This document shows, in pieces, positions 3,206 to 8,343 of a stretch of DNA of 8,343 bases (its first letter is position 1; the number at the start of each line of letters is the position of its first letter). The translations under genes were made by a program, and so were the position numbers. The stretch spans positions 1 to 8,343 of the forward strand of contig JBKJUK010000311.1 in NCBI GenBank assembly GCA_046590705.1. Direction: 5' to 3'. Origin of the DNA: JBKJUK01 sp046590705. Lineage in GTDB: Bacteria > Acidobacteriota > Thermoanaerobaculia > Gp7-AA8. The notes beneath the pieces are model-generated. The model did not search any database and was not told where the DNA came from. It was given only the letters and a program-made list of their open reading frames with translations.

Positions 3206-5965
3206 CTACTTGTCGGTGTGAAGTTCGATGAACTCGTAGACGAAGTTGCCCGTGCCGATCGCGTCGGAGAACTCACTGATGTAAAGACCCTTGGCGCAGT
3301 CGGCAGGAGCGCCGGAGCCAGGATTGGCGAGTCCGGCCGCCACTCGCGACCAGGAGGTTGCCTTGGCAGGAGCGCCGCATCCATTCGTGCGCTTGAGAGA
3401 TTCTCCGGCTGAGGTGGCCATGTTCACGGTGCGCCCGTCCAGCTTCGTGCCTGCCGCATTGTAGAGAGTGAAATTCTCGTCGCCATTGATCTGCGGCATT
3501 CCGTCTCCACTGTTAATGAAGGTGACATTGCTGCCGAGGGTGACGCCCCAGAACGTTTCGAAGGCAGCCTTTGTCGCATTACGTGCAATGACGACGTAGC
3601 CCTTCGCCGCAATGGTGGTTCCTGCAGGGAGGAGATAGTCGAGGGTCGCATTCAGCTGCGACACTTTATAGCCGCTGATGTCCGTGCCTGCCGGAGGAGG
3701 TGCCACATTGCTGACTGTGACACTCACGGCAGCAGATGTCCCGATGTTGTTGGCCGCGTCATACGCTTTCGATGTGATCGAGTGCGAGGCGTTCGTTGCG
3801 GTCGAGGTGTTCCATGACCACTCGTAAGGAGCGGTGGTGTCGCTGGCTGCGAGCGCCCCGTCGAGGTAAAACTCGACTTTAGTGACGCCGACGTTGTCGG
3901 TGGCGGTTGCGGTGACGAGAATTGTGCCGCTGACGGTTGCTCCGCCAGCAGGTGCAGAGATTGAGGTGACCGGCGCTGTCGTGTCGGTGCTCACCGGATT
4001 GTTGACCGTCACCGAGACGGCGGAGGAAGTCCCGATGTTGTTGGCCGCGTCATACGCTTTCGATGTGATCGAGTGCGAGGCGTTCGTTGCGGTGGCCGTG
4101 TTCCATGACCACTCGTAAGGAGCAGTGGTGTCGCTCGCTGAGAGAGTACCGTCGAGATAGAACTCCACCTTGGTGACACCGATATTGTCGCTCGCGGATG
4201 CCGTCACCAGAGTGGTGCCTGAGACTGTGGCGCCGGCCGCGGGCGCGGTGATGGAGGTTGCTGGCGCAGTCGTGTCACCGGTGGCTGCGCCCCATGTGAT
4301 CCACATCGGTGCAGACCAGACGATATTGCCGTCGGCCTGCACAGCGATGACGTAGTAATACCATTCTTCGCCGGTGGTCCTGGGCGCGAGAGTGGCAGCC
4401 AGCGAGGTACTGCTGAGATTGGAGGCGACGATGGCTGCTGCAGCGCCGGGTGCGGCGTTGGTGCCGGCGCGACCTCCCCAGATTTCAATCTTCTGTACTG
4501 CCTCACCGGCCGGATCCGAGACCTGAACATTGATTCCCACACCTGCGCTCGCACCGAAGGAGTCGCCCATGATCCGGGCGCCGTCTGCGGTGCGGTAGGC
4601 CAGCTGCACGTCACGATCCTGAGCGGAGTAGAAGTGGCGCGCGCCGTAGGCGCTTACCAGCGACTGCTGATCGAAGGTGGTCCCGTTTGGAATGAGCGCC
4701 ACGGTGCGATTTGGTGTCGAGCTGCCGTAGTTCTGGCAGTGATTGTCCTGATGCGATTCAGGCGCGATTTTCCAGCCGTAGGATAGGACCTCGTTGAACC
4801 TCGGCACGTAGGTCGTTCCGCCGGGAGTAAACGTGGTCGACGTGCTGAAGGCTGGCCCGGAAAGAATCGACAAGCCCCGCACCACCGCGTCGCCATCCGC
4901 GGAACGCGCGTAGCTGCCGTAGTCGCCGGCCTGTGGATGATTGAAGGTGGCGTACGATCCGAGCAGGCCCTGATTGTTCTTCATGGCCGTGTAGAGTTGC
5001 TGGTAGTTCGAGTGATCGACCAGCACGTGATACGGCTCGCCCGTCCACGCCATGAGTTGCGCCTGGTTGTAGACGTTGATATGTCCGCCGCCGCTGATGA
5101 CGCCCCACTCCATGCCGAAGAGTCCGACGAAGGAGCCGGGAACCGTGGCGGTCTGCGCCGCTTGAAACCCGCTGGTGTAGCGGCTCTTGATCTGTTCGGC
5201 CGTGCAGGTGGTGCAGGCATCCTGCATCAGATGGTTATGTTCGACGATGGCCAGATAGTCGATCGAACCATTGGTCTTGGCGTAGTTGAAAGCATCGACT
5301 GGTTCCGCACCGCCAGCGGCACCGTAGCGTCCTGAGACGCAATCGGTCACGGGCATGCCGCCGTCGCTCCAGTTGGTGTGCGCATGCGTGTTGCCGTAGA
5401 AGAACTGGTAGGGGAAGCTGGCGTCGAGGCCGGCCGCCTGTGCTTCGAGCTTCAGTCGTTCGCGAGTCGATTTTTCGAAGAGCGGGTTGTATGTACCAGC
5501 TCGGTCAACGATGACTCGCACTTCGCTGCTCTCGGCGCGACGGGCAGGCTCCGGGCTCGACTCTGGAACGAGACGGCTCCGCTGCTCCACTCCGGAAACG
5601 ACGACGCTGTACTCGCCGTCGCTGACCAGGTTGCGTTGCGCGTCACGGCCATCCCAGCGGACGATCGCTTCTGCGGCGCTCTGCGGCAGAAGTCCTTTCT
5701 CACCTGTCAGGACCCGGACGATCTGGCCGCTGCTCACTGAACGTATCGTCACCCGGTAGCGTACGCTCGACGAACTGTTGAGTTCCGAGTCTTCGAACAT
5801 CGCCACGATCGTGGTGGTGCGGCGTTCCGCAGAGGATGGATTCACGATGTATGGACTGGCCGCTACGTACGCGGAGAATCCGCTATGACATTCGTCGAAT
5901 TTCGTTTGCGCGAAGAGCGACGTAGGGAGAAGCAGGAGCAGAAAAACGCTGGCGATTCTATGCAT
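3206..5965 (-). CDS. Secreted multidomain PHP/CehA-type metallohydrolase with Ig and lamin-tail modules
   Basis: The 919-residue protein starts with a signal peptide, MHRIASVFLLLLLPTSLFAQ. AGGTGGA 6 nt upstream of the ATG (5965) favours this start over one 34 codons earlier at 6067. Residues ~68-128 resemble a FlgD-type Ig domain (VRWDGRDAQRNLVSDGEYSV). Residues ~187-460 are a PHP domain of the CehA/McbA kind: NTHAHTNWSDG (H194, H196, D201), VEHNH (H243, H245), MEWG (E286), FNHP (H343) and QDNH (D407, H409) would bind metals. Two Ig-like repeats follow (564-656 and 661-753, period 97). Residues ~761-848 resemble a lamin-tail domain (LLPAGTTIAAKGYVVIARN), and the last residues LYISEF...YEFIELHTDK resemble that domain's usual first strand. 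It is presumably exported as a phosphoesterase or hydrolase; substrate unknown. The Ig and tail modules probably mediate surface or matrix contact. Confidence 0.85.
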   Translation of the reverse strand: MHRIASVFLLLLLPTSLFAQTKFDECHSGFSAYVAASPYIVNPSSAERRTTTIVAMFEDSELNSSSSVRYRVTIRSVSSGQIVRVLTGEKGLLPQSAAEAIVRWDGRDAQRNLVSDGEYSVVVSGVEQRSRLVPESSPEPARRAESSEVRVIVDRAGTYNPLFEKSTRERLKLEAQAAGLDASFPYQFFYGNTHAHTNWSDGGMPVTDCVSGRYGAAGGAEPVDAFNYAKTNGSIDYLAIVEHNHLMQDACTTCTAEQIKSRYTSGFQAAQTATVPGSFVGLFGMEWGVISGGGHINVYNQAQLMAWTGEPYHVLVDHSNYQQLYTAMKNNQGLLGSYATFNHPQAGDYGSYARSADGDAVVRGLSILSGPAFSTSTTFTPGGTTYVPRFNEVLSYGWKIAPESHQDNHCQNYGSSTPNRTVALIPNGTTFDQQSLVSAYGARHFYSAQDRDVQLAYRTADGARIMGDSFGASAGVGINVQVSDPAGEAVQKIEIWGGRAGTNAAPGAAAAIVASNLSSTSLAATLAPRTTGEEWYYYVIAVQADGNIVWSAPMWITWGAATGDTTAPATSITAPAAGATVSGTTLVTASASDNIGVTKVEFYLDGTLSASDTTAPYEWSWNTATATNASHSITSKAYDAANNIGTSSAVSVTVNNPVSTDTTAPVTSISAPAGGATVSGTILVTATATDNVGVTKVEFYLDGALAASDTTAPYEWSWNTSTATNASHSITSKAYDAANNIGTSAAVSVTVSNVAPPPAGTDISGYKVSQLNATLDYLLPAGTTIAAKGYVVIARNATKAAFETFWGVTLGSNVTFINSGDGMPQINGDENFTLYNAAGTKLDGRTVNMATSAGESLKRTNGCGAPAKATSWSRVAAGLANPGSGAPADCAKGLYISEFSDAIGTGNFVYEFIELHTDK
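3738..3802 (-). repeat. Ig-module DNA repeat, copy A
   Basis: These 65 bp are identical to 4029-4093, at a period of 291 bp (97 codons). Both lie inside the large PHP gene and encode the middle to late part of the Ig repeats (TATNASHSITSKAYDAANNIGTS). Identity at silent positions points to recent tandem duplication or gene conversion. Confidence 0.9.
4029..4093 (-). repeat. Ig-module DNA repeat, copy B
   Basis: This is the partner of 3738-3802. It lies in the first of the two Ig modules in protein order. The surrounding ~290 bp remain similar but carry scattered differences, so the 65-bp block is the best-preserved core of the duplication. Confidence 0.9.
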
Positions 5966-6015
5966 GCGAAGTCCACCTTTAATGTTGAGGAGCGTCTGAT
6001 TCAGATTGTCACGAC

Positions 6016-6046
6016 ATTGTAACTGAACAGTTATCCTGTAGGTGAA
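6016..6046 (-). promoter_or_regulatory. Possible promoter and operator of the PHP gene
   Basis: On the minus strand TACAAT (6021-6016) is a fair -10 element, with a poor -35 (TTCACC, 6046-6041, 19-bp spacing). It would give a leader of roughly 40 nt. The -10 touches the perfect palindrome TAACTGAACAGTTA (6020-6033), which is well placed to be a repressor operator. The hexamers are weak, so the promoter call is tentative; the palindrome itself is certain. Confidence 0.4.
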
Positions 6047-6206
6047 TGACGGCGCTGAATCCTCCAATTCTAGCTTCGCATGAGATCCGTTTAATTCTAC
6101 TCGTCGTCGCCCGGAGGTCGGATCCCGTGTTGGCCCGAAGATGATTCGCTCTTAGGAGTGCACCCACGCTGGAAGGAAAGCAGGCGGCTGCTGGTTCAAC
6201 TTCGCA

Positions 6207-6734
6207 ATGAATTCACTTGCCTTCGTCCTTATGCTCCAGATTTATGCGGGTGTTCCCGAGGGTCCCCTCGCTGAGCGGATGTTTCGCAGCGCCGAGGCAA
6301 ACTACCAGAACAAACTGCTGAATGAAGCGAGGCGGCAATTTCGAGCGGCCTCTTTCAACATGCTTTCCGATCCGTCCCGTCGCTCGCTGGCGGAGATGCA
6401 TCTGGTAGTTCTCAATGACGTCCTCGAAGATCCGCAGGGCGTTCGCGACTCCATGCGGAGACTGATGGAAACACAGCGCATCTCGCAGGACTTTGTAAAG
6501 CTCGAAGCATCCGGTGAACTGCGGACAGCATTCGTGAAGGCTGTTCGAAAGCATCTTTCCGTGGAGGAAACGACGGCATTCCTGGCTGAACTCAGCCGGT
6601 ACAACAGAGGACCCTCTCCCGCCAGCAAGTCCGAATCGGCGAATACCGCACCTTGCCCACCGTCAGTCACAACACCTCAGAAAACAGTTGTTTCGACGCC
6701 GCCTGTGACCCCAAAGGTGAAGAATCCGGTATAG
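6207..6734 (+). CDS. Predicted exported helical protein, 175 aa, hypothetical
   Basis: The N-terminus MNSLAFVLMLQIYAG is a short hydrophobic segment that could be a signal peptide or membrane anchor, although it lacks basic residues before the core. Residues ~18-130 are predicted helical, with paired-helix spacing reminiscent of TPR-like repeats (LAERMFRSAEANYQNKLLNE, then ARRQFRAASF, then LAEMHLVVLNDVLEDP). The last ~45 residues are Ser/Thr/Pro-rich and low-complexity, ending VKNPV. No family is recognised. A GGAAGG run lies too far upstream (about 30 bp) to act as a Shine-Dalgarno, so the start is chosen from the hydrophobic N-terminus. It is divergent from the PHP gene across 241 bp. A periplasmic or envelope scaffold role is inference. 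Confidence 0.65.
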   Translation: MNSLAFVLMLQIYAGVPEGPLAERMFRSAEANYQNKLLNEARRQFRAASFNMLSDPSRRSLAEMHLVVLNDVLEDPQGVRDSMRRLMETQRISQDFVKLEASGELRTAFVKAVRKHLSVEETTAFLAELSRYNRGPSPASKSESANTAPCPPSVTTPQKTVVSTPPVTPKVKNPV

Positions 6735-6785
6735 GCGCAGAAGTGATGGACCGACAGTCATACGAAGCAAACAGCTCTCGGTCTC

Positions 6786-6812
6786 GTACGCGAACGGAGC
6801 CGTTCGCGATAC
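6786..6812. other. Palindromic hairpin after the 175-aa gene
   Basis: GTA plus CGCGAACGG (6786-6797) pairs with CCGTTCGCG and TAC (6800-6808, 6810-6812), leaving one bulged A. The central 18 bp are a perfect inverted repeat with a 2-nt centre. It starts 51 bp past the stop at 6734. No T-run follows, so it is either a non-canonical transcript end, an operator or a processing site. Confidence 0.5.
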
Positions 6813-6862
6813 ACTCGAAGGGCGGAACCGCGAATCGCTCTAGTCAGGGTACCTCGGCCGCT

Positions 6863-7025
6863 AGTGTAGTGAGTCGTAAATACGGTGCGTTATGTTACGG
6901 CGGCGACGACGCATCTGCTTCGTCGCCGCTCCTCGCCGATGAACCACATCGTCTCATCGCAGCGCCTCGCATCTGCATCGCCGGCGCCCGTAACATAATG
7001 CACCGTATTTACGACTCACTACACT
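6863..7025. repeat. 163-bp element with 38-bp inverted repeats (MITE-like or giant leader hairpin)
   Basis: The left arm (6863-6900) and right arm (6988-7025) are complementary over 38 bp. The only exception, G6889 against T6999, becomes a G-U pair in plus-strand RNA. Arms begin AGTGTAGTGAGTCGTAAATA. The 87-bp centre has its own perfect 10-bp hairpin (GCGGCGACGA at 6900-6909 with 6920-6929), a 5-bp hairpin (6937-6951) and the 9-bp direct repeat CGCATCTGC (6910-6918 and 6968-6976). No transposase frame and no obvious target-site duplication were seen. The right arm ends 6 bp before the ribosome binding site of the RRM gene, so if transcription begins upstream the whole element lies in its leader. 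Confidence 0.85.
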
Positions 7026-7030
7026 CCATA

Positions 7031-7034
7031 GGAG
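7031..7034 (+). promoter_or_regulatory. Ribosome binding site of the RRM gene
   Basis: GGAG (in TAGGAGAA, 7029-7036) precedes the ATG at 7040 by 5 nt and fixes the start. A frame open from 6653 would add 129 residues reading through the inverted repeat and is not believed. An out-of-frame ATG at 7036 is too close to the site. Confidence 0.75.
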
Positions 7035-7039
7035 AATGC

Positions 7040-7438
7040 ATGGCGGCCAAGCTTTTCGTAGGAAATCTCGACTTCAACACGACTCGTTCGGAACTCGAGC
7101 AGCTGTTTGCACAGGCAGGACAACTGCGTGACGTATTTCTTCCGACCGATCGTGAAACGAACCGCCCCCGCGGTTTCGCTTTCGTTGAATTCGAGAATGA
7201 CGAAGATGCGACTCAGGCCATCGAGCGATTCAATGGCCACGAACTTTCGGGCCGGGCTCTCCGCGTGAACGCCGCTGAAGAACGGCCGCGCGGCGGCGGA
7301 GGCGCTCCGTTCAATGGTGGTGGCGGCGGTGGCGGTGGATTCGGCGCGGACAAGCAGAAGGGCGGCGGCGACCGCTTCGGCAGCAACAAACCGAAGGGCA
7401 GCCGTCGGAACATTCGGGCCGGAAAACGTTCTCTATAA
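7040..7438 (+). CDS. RRM-domain RNA-binding protein with Gly-rich basic tail
   Basis: The 132-residue protein has one RNA recognition motif in residues 3-78, followed by a flexible Gly-rich and Lys/Arg-rich tail. RNP2 is KLFVGNL (4-10) and RNP1 is RGFAFVEF (44-51), both with the aromatic residues that stack on RNA bases (F6, F46, F48). The tail has an eight-Gly run (93-100), a KQKGGGDRFG segment and a basic end (KGSRRNIRAGKRSL). This is the architecture of bacterial glycine-rich RRM proteins such as cyanobacterial Rbp, several of which are cold-inducible and act on mRNA in the cytoplasm. Whether this one is cold-regulated is unknown. It stands alone, with the 163-bp inverted-repeat element at its 5' side and a palindromic repeat 27 bp past its stop. 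Confidence 0.93.
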   Translation: MAAKLFVGNLDFNTTRSELEQLFAQAGQLRDVFLPTDRETNRPRGFAFVEFENDEDATQAIERFNGHELSGRALRVNAAEERPRGGGGAPFNGGGGGGGGFGADKQKGGGDRFGSNKPKGSRRNIRAGKRSL

Positions 7439-7465
7439 TCTCTACGCGAGGCCAGGTAAATCGTT

Positions 7466-7513
7466 CTTCGAAGTCAGTACGTCGCGCCACAGGCTGGATT
7501 GCCTGTGCCACAC
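7466..7513 (-). repeat. Dispersed palindromic repeat, copy 3 (REP-like)
   Basis: On the minus strand this is GTGTGGCACAGGCAATCC, then GCCTGTGGCGCG and the tail ACTGACTTCGAAG, matching copy 1 (2897-2944) at 44 of 48 bp. The palindromic arms here are interrupted at one base (CACAGGCT against TGCCTGTG on the plus strand). It is a single copy, placed between the convergent RRM and phosphatidylcholine synthase genes. It may act as a bidirectional 3'-end structure. Confidence 0.85.
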
Positions 7514-7572
7514 AACCGCTTCCCTGACGACGCATAGCAGGGGGCGATCTCGCTTTCTCGCCAATCGCAATA

Positions 7573-8322
7573 TCAGACGGCTGTCTCGCGCCGTTTGAAC
7601 TGCGCGTACTCGTAAAACGAGATCGCCACGTAGAACACTCCGTAAATCAGCGAGGCCAGAAGCATCCAGCGCGGCACGAGAGGATAGCTGCGCAACATGA
7701 GCAGTACCAGAACCACCCAGAGCGCCGCGCCTGCGAGAATCGGCAGCTTCCAACGGCGCGGTGCGAGGTTCGGGTAAATGAAGCCTACCGGCACGACCGT
7801 CAATACCGCGAAGAACAGCACGATCGCACCGTTCAATCCCTGATATCCGGCTGCTGCCGAGATCCCGAGGTAGAAGGCGATCACGTTCCAATACGAAGGA
7901 AAGCCCAGGAAGAAGCCGCCCGATTCGATTTTGGCGGTCACGTTAGCGAAGCCGAGTAGGCTGGCCAGCAGGGCCGGTCCAAGAAAGAGCAGCGCAGGCT
8001 CTCGAACCCATCCCATTCTTGCCACCAGCATAAGAGGAAGGAAGGTGAAGGTCAGAAAGTCGACGATGTCATCGATCTTCCTTCCGTCGATTTCGGGCAT
8101 GACGCTCTTCACGCGAAACTTTCGTGCAAGCGGGCCGTCTGTGGCGTCAATCAGCACCGCCAGAAGAAGCCACAGGAAGACCTTCTTCACATCCACTTCC
8201 GTCGCACAGATTTCCATCGCCGCCAGAAAGGCGACGACCACACCGGAAGCTGTGTAGAGATGCACTGCACCTGCCGCGAGGCGGGCCGCTGTCCCCGGAG
8301 CCGCCAAGCCTGGCTCAGTCAT
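7573..8322 (-). CDS. pcs: Phosphatidylcholine synthase (CDP-alcohol phosphatidyltransferase family)
   Basis: The 249-residue integral membrane protein should condense CDP-diacylglycerol with choline to make phosphatidylcholine and CMP in the inner membrane. The signature DG-x2-AR-x12-G-x3-D-x3-D is complete (D62, G63, A66, R67, G80, D84, D88). The 12-residue spacer distinguishes Pcs from most CDP-alcohol transferases, which have 8. VKSVMPEIDG (71-80), VDFLTFTFLP (87-96) and FPSYWNVIAFY (141-151) also fit Pcs. About seven or eight hydrophobic segments are visible, including 20-38, 48-60 and 198-211. The length matches bacterial Pcs (~240). The ATG at 8322 has no Shine-Dalgarno in the 21 bp left of the window, and the frame stays open to the edge, so the true start may lie further out. 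It is convergent with the RRM gene. Confidence 0.88.
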   Translation of the reverse strand: MTEPGLAAPGTAARLAAGAVHLYTASGVVVAFLAAMEICATEVDVKKVFLWLLLAVLIDATDGPLARKFRVKSVMPEIDGRKIDDIVDFLTFTFLPLMLVARMGWVREPALLFLGPALLASLLGFANVTAKIESGGFFLGFPSYWNVIAFYLGISAAAGYQGLNGAIVLFFAVLTVVPVGFIYPNLAPRRWKLPILAGAALWVVLVLLMLRSYPLVPRWMLLASLIYGVFYVAISFYEYAQFKRRETAV

Positions 8323-8343
8323 CGTTGGGGCGGTCGGCGCCGG

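Noticed and set aside
4937..5335. 132-aa plus-strand open frame inside the PHP gene
   Set aside because: It is antisense to the conserved PHP metal-binding motifs and is produced by GC-rich codon bias.
5966..6067. 34-residue N-terminal extension of the PHP protein
   Set aside because: The extension would place a hydrophilic stretch before a clean signal peptide and would read through the good Shine-Dalgarno at the internal ATG (5965).
6653..7039. 129-residue N-terminal extension of the RRM protein
   Set aside because: It overlaps the end of the 175-aa gene and translates the inverted-repeat element. The ATG at 7040 has a proper ribosome binding site and the RRM begins right there.
7514..7572. 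Possible terminator hairpin downstream of pcs
   Set aside because: Only 5-bp arms (GCGAT/ATCGC or GGCGA/TCGCC) that exclude each other and lack a T-tract; too weak to annotate.
1..8343. CRISPR array, tRNA, rRNA or insertion sequence with transposase
   Set aside because: No regularly spaced short repeats, no cloverleaf with a plausible anticodon arm and no transposase-like frame were found. The only mobile-like items are the short repeats and the 163-bp inverted-repeat element.

Overview
This is a bacterial chromosomal window of moderately high GC with compact genes, short intergenic gaps and several clean stem-loops. The lineage cannot be fixed from sequence alone. Dispersed palindromic repeats around a CACAGGCA/TGCCTGTG core, a Spy/CpxP-like tail, a PPK2 and a CehA-type PHP protein with Ig and lamin-tail modules would suit an Acidobacteriota-like soil or sediment bacterium. 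That is an impression, not a result.

Layout. Positions 1-170 hold the last 33 codons of a Spy/CpxP-like gene and its terminator. Positions 171-1185 look empty at a 60-residue cutoff but contain two small minus-strand genes: a 51-aa very basic protein (722-877, strong Shine-Dalgarno) and a 59-aa two-helix membrane protein (427-606). A third small gene (1186-1359, plus strand, TTG start) encodes a 57-aa charged protein. It is divergent from the 51-aa gene across a 308-bp spacer and ends in a terminator. Next come yaeQ (1447-1986) and a class-III-like PPK2 polyphosphate:nucleotide phosphotransferase (2020-2823), 33 bp apart and probably co-transcribed.

Positions 2824-3205 separate convergent genes. 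They carry two inverted copies of a ~48-bp palindromic repeat (a REPIN-like doublet) and a 12-bp perfect terminator hairpin. The minus strand from 5965 to 3206 encodes one large secreted protein: signal peptide, FlgD-like Ig, PHP/CehA metallohydrolase, two nearly identical Ig repeats, and a lamin-tail-like domain whose usual N-terminal strand appears at the extreme C-terminus. Divergent from it is a 175-aa predicted exported helical protein (6207-6734).

Positions 6735-7039 contain a palindrome and then a 163-bp element bounded by 38-bp inverted repeats. The element ends 6 bp before the Shine-Dalgarno of an RRM-type RNA-binding protein gene (7040-7438). A third copy of the palindromic repeat lies between that gene and a convergent phosphatidylcholine synthase gene (7573-8322, start near the window edge).

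The window reads as ordinary housekeeping and accessory genes (polyphosphate/nucleotide metabolism, membrane lipid synthesis, RNA binding) rather than one dedicated multi-gene system. The most notable elements are the long inverted repeat fused to the RRM gene leader, the repeats placed at convergent 3' ends, the unusual lamin-tail arrangement, and the three unlisted small genes.
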